Positions 25,487 to 33,672 of a stretch of DNA of 64,000 nt are shown here, piece after piece. A program made the position numbers and the translations under genes. This DNA is from Flavobacteriales bacterium. GTDB taxonomy: Bacteria > Bacteroidota > Bacteroidia > Flavobacteriales_G > Salibacteraceae. The notes beneath the pieces were generated by a model. That model did no database searches. It was not told the DNA's origin and worked only from the letters and a program-made list of their open reading frames with translations. The stretch is from positions 62,001 to 126,000 of the forward strand of contig JABJJW010000012.1 of the NCBI GenBank assembly GCA_018660685.1, given 5' to 3'. Within the stretch, counting starts at the first letter, position 1; every line of letters begins with the position of its first letter.

Positions 25487-25584
25487 TGAATGAATTTGGC
25501 AGTGCTTTTGTAACAACCCAGTGAGGATAAGTAGCAAGGTTTGGAGATGCTCATGCGTCTTTATAGAATACATTCACGTATAAT

Positions 25585-28503
25585 ATGACAAGAAGGTTTT
25601 ATCGTAATTCACTCACACTCGTCGGGAGCCTGCTTGCCATTGTTTTCATTTCTGGAAACCCGGTAACTGACGCCTTTGATCGAGAGCATCCGTTCTCACC
25701 AATTAGTGTTGACGCTGCGGATAGTCTCCTAGCCATTCTTTCGCTCGATGAAAAGATTGCTCAAACTTTTGTTCTGAGCAAAAATGAATCGAGTCGCTTG
25801 ACGCCTTCAGGTTTTATTTTGGGACTAGATGAAATCATTCAACCAGGAGTAAACAAGTTCCCCGTTCCTCTTTTCATTGGAATGGATATGATGAATGATA
25901 AGGAAAGCAGAGTAAGACTTCAGATTCCGAATCAAATTGCCCTTTCCTCGACTGGTGATCCGCGATTAATTCACGACTATGCGAAGGAACTTGGGATGCA
26001 ATTGCAAAATGGTGGTTACAATTTCGTGCTGGGCCCCGCACTCGATGTGGAGGTGAACGAAAACGACAATTCAATTCTTGATCAATCATTTGGTGAGGAC
26101 AGAGATGTGGTAACGGAGTCAGCTCTGACTTACGTCAAAGGCATGCGTTCTTCTGGCGTGATTTGCGTGGCCGGTAGCTTTCCGGGAATTGGGATGGCAC
26201 AACAATTAGTGCGAAATTCAAATCCAACGCTGTATTCAAGCCCTCCTGAATTAATTCATCGAGATCTCGTTCCGTTCAAGGCTTTGGTAAACAGTGGTGC
26301 TCAATCGATTCTCTTGGCCAATGTTCACGCTCCAGCAATCGACGCCCAGCAAGAAAGGCTTGTATCAAATTCGGGAAAAGCACATGAATTACTTGAAGAC
26401 AAACTTGGTTATCATGGCTTAAAATGGGTTGATCTCCGAAATCCACAAGGTGATCAAGCCTATAAAAAAATGCTCGAAGCCTCACTCATTGCTGGAAATG
26501 ATGTCATTGTCGTAAATGAAGATTTGGAGAAGCACGTCAAAATTGTAAAATCCCTAATCAAAAAAGGAAAGCTGAGCGAAGAGAAGATTAATCAGCGATG
26601 TAAGCGAATTCTCCAATCAAAACTTTGGTTGAAACGGAATGAACCAGAAATGATATCTGTAGCTGAAAAAGCAGATTCTAACCTGCTGCTATTAAAATCA
26701 CGACAGGTGATCGAGAAGTCATTTGCCCTAGCGAGAAACCGAAATAACACACTACCTCTGATGAGGCTGGACACAAGCAGAATCGCAGTCATTAAGGTAG
26801 GTGAAGAGGACAACACTGATCTTGAGTATTTGGTTCAGAGATATGCCCCGGCGGAGGTGTTCAATTTGGAGTTTGCATCTCTAGAGGATGATTTTACAGA
26901 ATTTGAAAGACGAAGCAACGAATTCAATTTGGTGCTCCTCATGATTGACGAGACACAGGAAAAGCTCGCCAGGAAACAATTTGGAATGACAGAACACGCG
27001 CAATCTGTGATTGAACGCGTTGCGAATACTGTCAATACTGTCTTGATTTGGAACGGCAATGAGAAAGCCCTGAGAAACCTAGGAGAGATTAAAAAGCTTC
27101 ATACCATTATTGTGGGCCATCAACCACTTAAGTGGACAGACGACTTAGCCATTCAAGCCTTTTTTGGAGGTCGGGAGATCAATGGTCGGTTGCGAAGAAA
27201 TGTCAACGAAGAAATCAATAAGGACCTTGCTCTTTCTTCACCAAAAACACGGTTGGGATATGGACTTCCTGAGGAAGTCGGCATCTCATCCGAAGATCTC
27301 AAAGTCATTAACCAAATCGCCCAGAAAGGAATTGAAGCCAAGGCCTATCCAGGCGCCCAAGTTTGGTTTGCGAAAGATGGCATCGTCGTTATTAACGGAG
27401 CGTTCGGCCATCATACTTATCAAGAAGAACGAGCAGTTTCAATCAGTGACATCTACGACATTGCGTCGATTACGAAAATCAGCAGCAGCGTTGCCGCCTT
27501 GATGAAGCTGACCGATGTTGGGAGCTTCAAACTCGATGACAACTTGTGCGACTACATCGGTGACATGGTTGATACGACGGCATACATGAATATGAACCTT
27601 CGTGAGATGCTGGCACATCAAGGAGGACTCACCCCATTCATTCCTTTCTATGCCAATACCTTAACCAAGGGTGTACCGCGATATGACGTCTACAGTCTTG
27701 CTCAATCCGACCTTTATCCTACCCGAGTAGCTCGAGAGATTTACATCAAGAAAGACTACCGAAAGGAGATTTACCAGCAAATTCTCAATCACAAGGTTTC
27801 GAGTAAGAAGAAGTATAGATATAGTGATGTGGGCTACTATTTCACCCAAGAGATCATCGAAAGGCTGTCTAAGACCACCCTTGACAATTTTGTAGATAGC
27901 ACCTACTATCGACCGCTAGGACTGACAACCATGGGGTATCATCCACTGAACAGATTTCCGAAAGAACGAATCACCCCAACGGAATTTGATCGATCATTCC
28001 GTCACCAGTTGGTCCACGGCGATGTCCATGATCCTGGCGCAGCAATGATGGGAGGTGTTGCTGGACATGCAGGTATTTTCTCGAACGCCAATGATCTTGG
28101 CATTCTTATGCAGATGTACATGAACGAAGGTGAGTATGGTTACGAGCATTATCTCAATCCTGAAACACTGAAAGACTTCATTAAATGCCAATTCTGTGAT
28201 AACGATAACCGTCGAGGTGCAGGATTTGATAAACCGCTACGAGATGGCGGGAATGGTCCATCTTGTGGATGTACTCATGTAGAGGCCTTCGGTCATCAAG
28301 GATTCACTGGAGCGGTGACTTGGGCTGATCCTCAGGAACATGTTGTGTACGTATTCCTTTCGAACAGAATATATCCCACTGCCAACAACAAGAAGTTGCT
28401 CGAATTGAACATCCGCACGGATATTCAAGAGGCGTTTTACAAAGCAATCTCAAAGAGTTCACCTTTGGCCAATGAGCGAACAGAACAATCCACCCAGAAT
28501 TAA
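25585..28503 (+). CDS. GH3-like domain fused to beta-lactamase-type serine hydrolase
   Basis: A 972-residue exported protein. Signal anchor (9-23); GH3/NagZ-like domain (about 40-350); linker/second GH3-like domain (about 370-545); class C beta-lactamase-like domain (about 565-960). In the serine hydrolase the triad is intact: S628-I-T-K631, a Y-S-D motif near residue 750 and H-Q-G near 910. In the GH3 part, Asp283 (nucleophile position) is kept, but the usual A-K-H-F-P-G is A-G-S-F-P-G (196-201) and the following D-S-H is absent, so hexosaminidase activity is doubtful. The fusion is known in Bacteroidota and is expected to act on peptidoglycan fragments in the periplasm. Confidence 0.9.
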   Translation: MTRRFYRNSLTLVGSLLAIVFISGNPVTDAFDREHPFSPISVDAADSLLAILSLDEKIAQTFVLSKNESSRLTPSGFILGLDEIIQPGVNKFPVPLFIGMDMMNDKESRVRLQIPNQIALSSTGDPRLIHDYAKELGMQLQNGGYNFVLGPALDVEVNENDNSILDQSFGEDRDVVTESALTYVKGMRSSGVICVAGSFPGIGMAQQLVRNSNPTLYSSPPELIHRDLVPFKALVNSGAQSILLANVHAPAIDAQQERLVSNSGKAHELLEDKLGYHGLKWVDLRNPQGDQAYKKMLEASLIAGNDVIVVNEDLEKHVKIVKSLIKKGKLSEEKINQRCKRILQSKLWLKRNEPEMISVAEKADSNLLLLKSRQVIEKSFALARNRNNTLPLMRLDTSRIAVIKVGEEDNTDLEYLVQRYAPAEVFNLEFASLEDDFTEFERRSNEFNLVLLMIDETQEKLARKQFGMTEHAQSVIERVANTVNTVLIWNGNEKALRNLGEIKKLHTIIVGHQPLKWTDDLAIQAFFGGREINGRLRRNVNEEINKDLALSSPKTRLGYGLPEEVGISSEDLKVINQIAQKGIEAKAYPGAQVWFAKDGIVVINGAFGHHTYQEERAVSISDIYDIASITKISSSVAALMKLTDVGSFKLDDNLCDYIGDMVDTTAYMNMNLREMLAHQGGLTPFIPFYANTLTKGVPRYDVYSLAQSDLYPTRVAREIYIKKDYRKEIYQQILNHKVSSKKKYRYSDVGYYFTQEIIERLSKTTLDNFVDSTYYRPLGLTTMGYHPLNRFPKERITPTEFDRSFRHQLVHGDVHDPGAAMMGGVAGHAGIFSNANDLGILMQMYMNEGEYGYEHYLNPETLKDFIKCQFCDNDNRRGAGFDKPLRDGGNGPSCGCTHVEAFGHQGFTGAVTWADPQEHVVYVFLSNRIYPTANNKKLLELNIRTDIQEAFYKAISKSSPLANERTEQSTQN

Positions 28504-28533
28504 TGTTTCAACCTAAAGCCCAATCTATCTAAG

Positions 28534-29652
28534 ATGAAAATCGGAATAGTTTGTTATCCAACTTACGGTGGATCAGGAGTTGTCGCAACGGAACTTGGCA
28601 TAGAAATGGCGGCCGACGGACACGAGGTTCATTTCATCTCCTACTCCAAACCAGTGAGATTGAATGACGGAACGGCGAATGTGTTTTACCACGAAGTCAT
28701 TGTGACGGTCTACCCTCTTTTTGATTATTCGCCCTATGAGCTCGTTCTGACCTCAACCTTAGTGAGGGTCGCGAAAGAAGTTGGATTGGATCTACTGCAT
28801 GTGCACTACGCGATTCCGCATGCATCCGCGGCGTACATGGCAAAATCCATTTTAGCATCCGAAGGAATAACACTCCCGATCGTCTGTACACTTCATGGGA
28901 CAGATATCACATTGGTAGGAAAGGACGCGTCCTTTGAACCAGTGATTTCATTTGCAATCAATAACAGTGACGCTGTGACCGCTGTATCCGCAAGCTTAAA
29001 ATCAGATACGCTACAGTTCTTTCGGGTAAACACTGAAATTGAAGTGATTCCAAACTTCATTAATTTGGAGCGCTACGAGAATCCTAAATCAACTGGCTTA
29101 AGGAAGTCGATAGCCCCGAACGGAGAACATGTAATTGTTCATGTGTCCAACTTTAGAAAGGTCAAAAGAGTTCAGGATGTACTGTCAATTTTTGATGGAA
29201 TCAGAAAAGAAAAAGAAGCCAAGTTGGTCTTGGTTGGCGATGGCCCAGAACTATATGGCATCGAACAATCTTGTAAGGAGATGGGTCTGATCGAGGACGT
29301 ACACTTTCTTGGCAGACAGAAAGAGGTAGAACCACTTTTAATGGAAGGTGATCTCTTCATTCTTCCTTCTACGACGGAGAGTTTTGGACTTGCCGCACTA
29401 GAAGCTATGGCAGCAGGAATGCCCGTTATATCAACAAATGGAGGAGGATTTCCCGAAGTAAATGAACATGGTTTTTCCGGTTTTCTGTCCGATGTTGGCG
29501 ATGTGGAAGAGATGAGTTCAAATGCATTGGTCATTCTCAACGATCTCGAAACTTATAGGGCCAATGCCAAAATACAGGCCGCAAAGTTTGATATTCAAGT
29601 CATTCTTCCGAGGTATACTGACCTCTACGATTCTCTGCTAACTTTAGTATGA
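28534..29652 (+). CDS. bshA: N-acetyl-alpha-D-glucosaminyl L-malate synthase BshA
   Basis: A 372-residue GT4 glycosyltransferase with the BshA start KIGIVCYPTYGGSGVVATELG and HVHYAIPHA, then HGTDITLVG, SNFRKVKRV (donor phosphate site), VGDGPE and the E-SFGLAALEAMA-x-GMPVI region near the C-terminus. It joins UDP-GlcNAc to L-malate, the first step of bacillithiol synthesis. bshB and bshC are not in the window. It starts 30 bp after the GH3 fusion gene and is followed 28 bp later by a Cys-rich lipoprotein gene. Confidence 0.95.
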   Translation: MKIGIVCYPTYGGSGVVATELGIEMAADGHEVHFISYSKPVRLNDGTANVFYHEVIVTVYPLFDYSPYELVLTSTLVRVAKEVGLDLLHVHYAIPHASAAYMAKSILASEGITLPIVCTLHGTDITLVGKDASFEPVISFAINNSDAVTAVSASLKSDTLQFFRVNTEIEVIPNFINLERYENPKSTGLRKSIAPNGEHVIVHVSNFRKVKRVQDVLSIFDGIRKEKEAKLVLVGDGPELYGIEQSCKEMGLIEDVHFLGRQKEVEPLLMEGDLFILPSTTESFGLAALEAMAAGMPVISTNGGGFPEVNEHGFSGFLSDVGDVEEMSSNALVILNDLETYRANAKIQAAKFDIQVILPRYTDLYDSLLTLV

Positions 29653-29680
29653 ATCTTGGCCTTAGGGAAATAAAACGACC

Positions 29681-29890
29681 ATGAAACGATTAGCTTTTTT
29701 TACTGCGACTATAGTTGCACTTGGATTCGGCTCTTGCTCTACTTGTTACGAGTGTGATACCGATGCCATACTAACAGATGGAAACAACAATCCCATTGAC
29801 ACAACCACTAATACAGAGGAATTTTGTACTGCAGATTCTGAGGTGGTAACTGCGAAAGAAGAAGATGGTGCAGATTGCAGAGTTCAGTAG
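29681..29890 (+). CDS. Small Cys-rich lipoprotein (family member A)
   Basis: A 69-residue predicted lipoprotein: hydrophobic leader, lipobox FGSC with the lipid Cys at 19, then Cys at +3 and +6 (C-S-T-C-Y-E-C). Two more Cys follow (E-E-F-C and near-terminal D-C). The mature part is about 50 residues and acidic. It belongs to a set of six such proteins in this window. It is 28 bp downstream of bshA on the same strand, and its stop touches the stop of the convergent serine-hydrolase gene. Function unknown; metal binding or disulfide formation are both possible. Confidence 0.78.
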   Translation: MKRLAFFTATIVALGFGSCSTCYECDTDAILTDGNNNPIDTTTNTEEFCTADSEVVTAKEEDGADCRVQ

Positions 29891-30994
29891 TTAGAATAAA
29901 CTCCAAACCTCGTTCTGATTCAAATATCCACCTCGCGTAGCATTGGTTAGGACGATTACGACTTTGTCTTCTTCTTTACTCATCCAGAAGTAGGATCTAA
30001 ATCCTCGCCACCAGCCATTATGAAAGATGATGGTATCCTGTTCCATAGGGCGAAGACGCCAGCCCAACCCATAGAAGTTTCCTGATTTCGTTCTCGAATG
30101 CGGTTGAAATGCTTCATCTAAGTATTCGCTACCGATCACGGTTGGTGATTTCATTTCGAGGTAGAATCGATATAGGTCAAATACCGAACTAACCAATCCT
30201 TTGTCGCCAACAATTCCATCTAAGTAGAAGGCCAGTTTTTCCTTGCCATTTGGATAGTGACCAATAACGTCGTACTCCTCAGAATTCTGGGTGAAAGGGT
30301 TCATAAAATGCGTTGAAAGCATGCCCAATGGTTCAAACAAATTAGCGTATGCATATTCTTCAAAAGGCAGCCCGCTCAACGCCTCTACCATGATAGGAAT
30401 CATTGCAAAGTTGGTGTTACAATAGTCAAATGTTCTATCGGGAGAAAAGTAAAGCGGAACTTGTTCGCACCGCAGGAATTCGTAAAAATCCCTGTTCAAC
30501 ATGAACGAATCTGGATTGTTCCACAAGCTGTCCGTCAAATACATATAGTTTCCTAAACCACTCCGATGAGCGAGCAATTGACGCGTGGTAATTTCGGGGT
30601 ATGGAAAGTCAGGGATGATGTTTTGAACTGCTGTGTCCAAAGAAATATTGTTCTCCTCCAGACACATGAGAAGGATGACTGCTGAGATCGACTTCGTGAG
30701 GGAGGCGAGTTGAAATACATCCTGAAGATTCAGGCTATCCTCTTTTTTGCGCAACCGTTTCAATCCAATTGATCGAGTGTGAATGCTATCATTCCGAGCG
30801 AATAGATAAACTCCGTTGAACTTCCCGTGCTGTGCTAAAGAATCGAAATATGCATCAATAGATCCTGATTCTTCGAAGGCCAAATCAGGGATTGGTTCTG
30901 ATGTCGGTTTAGGTTCCGCATTGGCTTTCTTCTCCTCATCACATGAAGACACCAACGAAATAAGAATTACACAAACGAGAAAGAGTCGGCGCAT
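29891..30994 (-). CDS. Beta-lactamase-family serine hydrolase lipoprotein
   Basis: A 367-residue predicted lipoprotein (lipobox LVSSC, Cys about 17) with a class C beta-lactamase/EstB-like domain: S-L-T-K (in LASLTKSIS), Y-C-N (FDYCNTNF) and H-N-G near the C-terminus (IIFHNGWWRG) are the three catalytic motifs. Such proteins are often esterases or D-peptidases rather than true beta-lactamases. ATG 30994 is chosen: it lies 1 bp after the upstream stop and directly before the leader, while a longer frame to 31087 would run through that gene. It is the last gene of a run with two Cys-rich lipoproteins. Confidence 0.88.
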   Translation of the reverse strand: MRRLFLVCVILISLVSSCDEEKKANAEPKPTSEPIPDLAFEESGSIDAYFDSLAQHGKFNGVYLFARNDSIHTRSIGLKRLRKKEDSLNLQDVFQLASLTKSISAVILLMCLEENNISLDTAVQNIIPDFPYPEITTRQLLAHRSGLGNYMYLTDSLWNNPDSFMLNRDFYEFLRCEQVPLYFSPDRTFDYCNTNFAMIPIMVEALSGLPFEEYAYANLFEPLGMLSTHFMNPFTQNSEEYDVIGHYPNGKEKLAFYLDGIVGDKGLVSSVFDLYRFYLEMKSPTVIGSEYLDEAFQPHSRTKSGNFYGLGWRLRPMEQDTIIFHNGWWRGFRSYFWMSKEEDKVVIVLTNATRGGYLNQNEVWSLF

Positions 30995-30995
30995 T

Positions 30996-31217
30996 TTAGT
31001 TTTCAGAGCAGGTACAAGTGAAGTCAAACATGCCATACTCGGTAGCGCATTGTTCGGCATATGCTTCCAGCGCTTTTTTCGAACCACATTCTTCTGGATA
31101 GGTGTACGCTTCTACCCCATCTTCATCTGATGCCACACATGTTTGGCATTTGTCGCAAGAGCTCAAGGTGAAAAGCAGTGCACCGACGAATGTATATGTG
31201 ATTATCCTCCTTAGCAT
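30996..31217 (-). CDS. Small Cys-rich lipoprotein (family member B)
   Basis: A 73-residue predicted lipoprotein. Leader 1-20, lipobox LSSC; C-D-K-C-Q-T-C gives Cys spaced CX2CX2C from the lipid Cys. Later landmarks are P-E-E-C-G-S, then a helix K-A-L-E-A-Y-A-E-Q-C and a C-terminal T-C-T-C. The P-E-x-C-G ... L-x-A-Y-A-x-x-C ... C-T-C pattern is shared closely with the next upstream gene (member C), so the two are tandem duplicates. One base separates it from the genes on both sides. The ATG at 31217 is the only start that gives a proper leader. Confidence 0.8.
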   Translation of the reverse strand: MLRRIITYTFVGALLFTLSSCDKCQTCVASDEDGVEAYTYPEECGSKKALEAYAEQCATEYGMFDFTCTCSEN

Positions 31218-31218
31218 G

Positions 31219-31482
31219 TTAGTCCTCTTGGCAAGTACATTCATATTCTGCGTCCGAAATGTCTTCAAATTCCACCTTGCATAAATCAGCGTATGCTTTA
31301 AGGTCGCTATTCGTCCCACACACTTCTGGGTATTGGTAATAATCGCTTGACTCTCTTACCTCAACCCCATCTTCGTTGACCTCAGTGGTGATTAGATCTA
31401 CGGAACATACTTCACACCTCTTGCATGACGAAGCGGTCCCTATCAGGAAGATTGTAGCGAGTGTTGAAAGCAGTAATCTCAT
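31219..31482 (-). CDS. Small Cys-rich lipoprotein (family member C)
   Basis: An 87-residue predicted lipoprotein with lipobox ASSC (Cys20) and C-K-R-C-E-V-C. A ~25-residue insertion compared with member B is followed by the same Y-P-E-V-C-G ... L-K-A-Y-A-D-L-C ... E-C-T-C-Q ending. The eight Cys are conserved in position between B and C, which indicates paired disulfides or metal ligation. It starts a tight three-gene run (C, B, serine hydrolase) and lies 41 bp after the MauE-thioredoxin gene. Confidence 0.8.
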   Translation of the reverse strand: MRLLLSTLATIFLIGTASSCKRCEVCSVDLITTEVNEDGVEVRESSDYYQYPEVCGTNSDLKAYADLCKVEFEDISDAEYECTCQED

Positions 31483-31523
31483 AATAACTTAAAAGACGAA
31501 AATGATGAGCACGAAGATAAAAT

Positions 31524-32402
31524 CTAAAGGTCGAGAAGATCACTTAGAAGCACGATGTTTATTTCTTTACCCGTCCACTTGCTCACGACTTCTTCATTCT
31601 CAACCAAAGCGAGTGCTGGGAAAGTTCCATTGATGGCAGCCACTAAAGCTCGTTCGCCTGAGCGGGCAAAAGGAAAGGCTTGAATTCCTGTTTTCTCAAC
31701 GAAGGCTTCCACCTTATCCTCTCCGCCTAGAATGACAAGTCGAAGTCTATCATTGACTTCCGAAGGATCCATTTTAGAGATTAGGGAGGCAAGCTTTTCA
31801 CAATGATGACATTTCGCATACATGATGACATATATCTGCTGATTAGATTCCTTGGAATTCTCGAGGAAGTATGGACTCAGGAGTTCATAATCCAATTGGA
31901 AATCTTCATCTGGTTCAATGGTCGGAATCGGTAGTGCAATTAAAAGGGCTGGAATCGCCAGGATGAATAGAATAGGACTGACTATTCCTACGGACCACTT
32001 TTTTAGTTCTTCCAATTTCCAGAGCAGGTACAAGCCAAAGACAAACATGACTCCATTCTTTGCCAAGCTTGTTGGTCCATCCATCGGAATCAATTCACCA
32101 AAACAGCCACAATCTTCTTCGCCATTTCCGAGGAGTACTTGAGTGATAATGTACGTGGAGAAGAAAACGAGCATTGCTAGGCTCGCTTGCAAATTCAACT
32201 TGGTCTTGAATCCAAAAACGATGGAGGTTCCAATGAAGAACTCAAACAAGATGATCGCTCTAGCCAACCAAGGCACCATTGACCATCCAATTCCTACTTG
32301 TTGAACAAGGATTAATTCAAAGTAATCAAGTGGAAACAGCTTAAGGACAGCCGAAGTAATGAAGAGCAGTCCAAAAAGGATGCGGAGAATTGGGTGAAGC
32401 AT
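31524..32402 (-). CDS. MauE/DoxX-like membrane protein fused to thioredoxin-like domain
   Basis: A 292-residue inner-membrane protein. Residues 1-155 hold four to five membrane segments of the MauE/DoxX type, with the MauE-like D-C-G-C-F-G-E loop (about 97-103) between segments. A short periplasmic linker leads to a thioredoxin-like domain (about 180-290) with a C-H-H-C redox motif in Y-A-K-C-H-H-C-E-K and a cis-Pro-like turn in GTFPALAL. MauE proteins help disulfide formation in methylamine dehydrogenase maturation; here no mau genes exist, so a general periplasmic thiol-redox role is inferred. It lies among Cys-rich lipoproteins, which could be substrates. Start ATG 32402 is 6 bp after a terminator-like hairpin. 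Confidence 0.85.
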   Translation of the reverse strand: MLHPILRILFGLLFITSAVLKLFPLDYFELILVQQVGIGWSMVPWLARAIILFEFFIGTSIVFGFKTKLNLQASLAMLVFFSTYIITQVLLGNGEEDCGCFGELIPMDGPTSLAKNGVMFVFGLYLLWKLEELKKWSVGIVSPILFILAIPALLIALPIPTIEPDEDFQLDYELLSPYFLENSKESNQQIYVIMYAKCHHCEKLASLISKMDPSEVNDRLRLVILGGEDKVEAFVEKTGIQAFPFARSGERALVAAINGTFPALALVENEEVVSKWTGKEINIVLLSDLLDL

Positions 32403-32407
32403 AGTGC

Positions 32408-32435
32408 AAAAAAAAGTCCCGAAATATCGGGACTT
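32408..32435 (-). terminator. Rho-independent terminator (or attenuator) hairpin
   Basis: On the minus strand the stem AAGTCCCGA / TCGGGACTT (9 bp, loop of 4) is followed by eight T residues (32415 to 32408). It lies 23 bp after the stop of lipoprotein D and just before the start codon (32402) of the MauE-thioredoxin gene. This is the clearest intrinsic terminator in the window. Confidence 0.85.
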
Positions 32436-32458
32436 AATATTCTAAAGTTCTCTAGAAC

Positions 32459-32671
32459 TTACTCAAGAGCGCAATCCCAAGAAATTGTTCCAATCGTGTA
32501 CTCATAACCGTTACAAACAGCTTCTGCGTCAGACTTAGTTGACTTAGGGATAGTGTAAGTCAAAGACCCACTACCATCAGACCAAGCACAGCTACACGTG
32601 TAATCTTTCTTACAAGATGAGAACGAAAGAGCGAAAGCTCCTACTGCAAGTCCTAATATTACTTTTTTCAT
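32459..32671 (-). CDS. Small Cys-rich lipoprotein (family member D)
   Basis: A 70-residue predicted lipoprotein: leader 1-19, lipobox FSSC, then C-K-K-D-Y-T-C-S-C. The Cys spacing (CX5CXC) differs from the other members, matching the common Flavobacterial S-C-K-K-D-Y-x-C-x-C type. A later E-A-V-C and a terminal D-C remain. It has its own strong promoter and a terminator immediately after, so it is probably highly expressed as a short mRNA. The ATG at 32671 gives the proper leader. Function unknown. Confidence 0.82.
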   Translation of the reverse strand: MKKVILGLAVGAFALSFSSCKKDYTCSCAWSDGSGSLTYTIPKSTKSDAEAVCNGYEYTIGTISWDCALE

Positions 32672-32699
32672 TTTAATAAGGTTTTGGTTAGCATTCAGA

Positions 32700-32729
32700 C
32701 AAATGTAACGAAGATTGGAATAATCCAAA
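32700..32729 (-). promoter_or_regulatory. Canonical Bacteroidota promoter of lipoprotein D
   Basis: Minus-strand TTTG (32729-32726), 18-bp spacer, TACATTTG (32707-32700): both elements match the -33/-7 consensus with the same spacing as the hslR promoter. The predicted leader is about 23 nt to ATG 32671. Confidence 0.75.
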
Positions 32730-32782
32730 AAAATAGTTTGATCTTCGAATTAGCAAGAGTTAGAGCAACATAATGGATTCAA

Positions 32783-33214
32783 ATGGCCAAGCTTTCAAAT
32801 AAGGGTATAGACTACGATATCAAGGTTTTATTGGCCTGGGGTGAGAGTATTTCTGGAAACCAAAAGATAACAGGCTGGTTAACCAAAAATGGATATCCAG
32901 AACTAGGGTTATTCTTTTACGCCCTACGAAATGAGCCAAGGAGTCGTGAGTGGTTGATGGAAAATGGGCATCCCCATCTCCTGGCATTAATCAATGGTAT
33001 TGAGGGTAATGAAGAAGCGAGAAGTTGGTTAGAGAAACACGGCTATGATCTGCTCCACACCATGGCTCTCTCTGGTGATGGAGAGAATGAAGCTCATGAA
33101 AAATTGCTAAAAGCTGATCTAAAGGTGTTTGCTATGCTGGCAAAAAAAATGGAAGCGATTAAGGACGGTATTGATTTAAACAAGGCCGACTTCCATAGAT
33201 TTTATTCTTCCTAG
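32783..33214 (+). CDS. Helical-repeat protein of unknown function
   Basis: A 143-residue cytoplasmic protein that I cannot assign to a family. It holds three clear and one degenerate repeat of about 25 residues, with the core W-L-x-x-x-G-[YH]-x-x-L: GWLTKNGYPELGLFFYA, EWLMENGHPHLLALING and SWLEKHGYDLLHTMAL, then EKLLKADLKVFAMLAK. The pattern suggests stacked helix pairs, as in ankyrin or HEAT-like solenoids, so protein binding is likely. No signal peptide. The stop codon shares CTAG with the stop of the convergent MORN gene. Confidence 0.75.
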   Translation: MAKLSNKGIDYDIKVLLAWGESISGNQKITGWLTKNGYPELGLFFYALRNEPRSREWLMENGHPHLLALINGIEGNEEARSWLEKHGYDLLHTMALSGDGENEAHEKLLKADLKVFAMLAKKMEAIKDGIDLNKADFHRFYSS

Positions 33215-33672
33215 GACGGTGGCGCCTCAACCGCACAATTGGATTTGAACTCTCCTTTGAAAATTTGACCATCTGGATATTTGATGCGCCCTTTTCCATC
33301 CATCTTGCCGTTTTTAAAATCTCCTTTGTACATCTGACCATCAGGCCACTTCATCTGCCCTTTCCCATTGGGTTGATCGTCCTTCCACCTTCCTTCATAC
33401 TCTCGGCCTGAAACCCACTTCATATAACCCTTTCCGTGCCGAAGTCCGTGGTGCCATTTCCCTTCGTAAAAACTGCTATCTGACCAAATCATGGTGCCGC
33501 TCCCTCCCATCTCGCCGCCGTAAATGTCTCCGAAATATTTTGATCCATTCTGCCAATAGACTGTATGGAAGCCATCATAAAGGTCACGCATGTCCTCAGC
33601 GTTCACCTCTTGTGCAGTAATAATTGAATTGACTGCAAAGATTACAAGGATGAGTACTATGTGTTTTTTCAT
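33211..33672 (-). CDS. Secreted MORN-repeat protein
   Basis: A 153-residue exported protein: signal peptide (1-20) then about five MORN repeats of 23 residues, visible as Y-x-G-x-[FW]-x-x-G-x-x-x-G-x-G-x-[MI]-x-[WY] (for example YEGKWHHGLRHGKGYMKW, YKGDFKNGKMDGKGRIKY). MORN repeats form an extended beta sheet that binds protein or lipid. The gene overlaps the upstream head-GIN gene (TAATG). Partner unknown. Confidence 0.88.
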   Translation of the reverse strand: MKKHIVLILVIFAVNSIITAQEVNAEDMRDLYDGFHTVYWQNGSKYFGDIYGGEMGGSGTMIWSDSSFYEGKWHHGLRHGKGYMKWVSGREYEGRWKDDQPNGKGQMKWPDGQMYKGDFKNGKMDGKGRIKYPDGQIFKGEFKSNCAVEAPPS

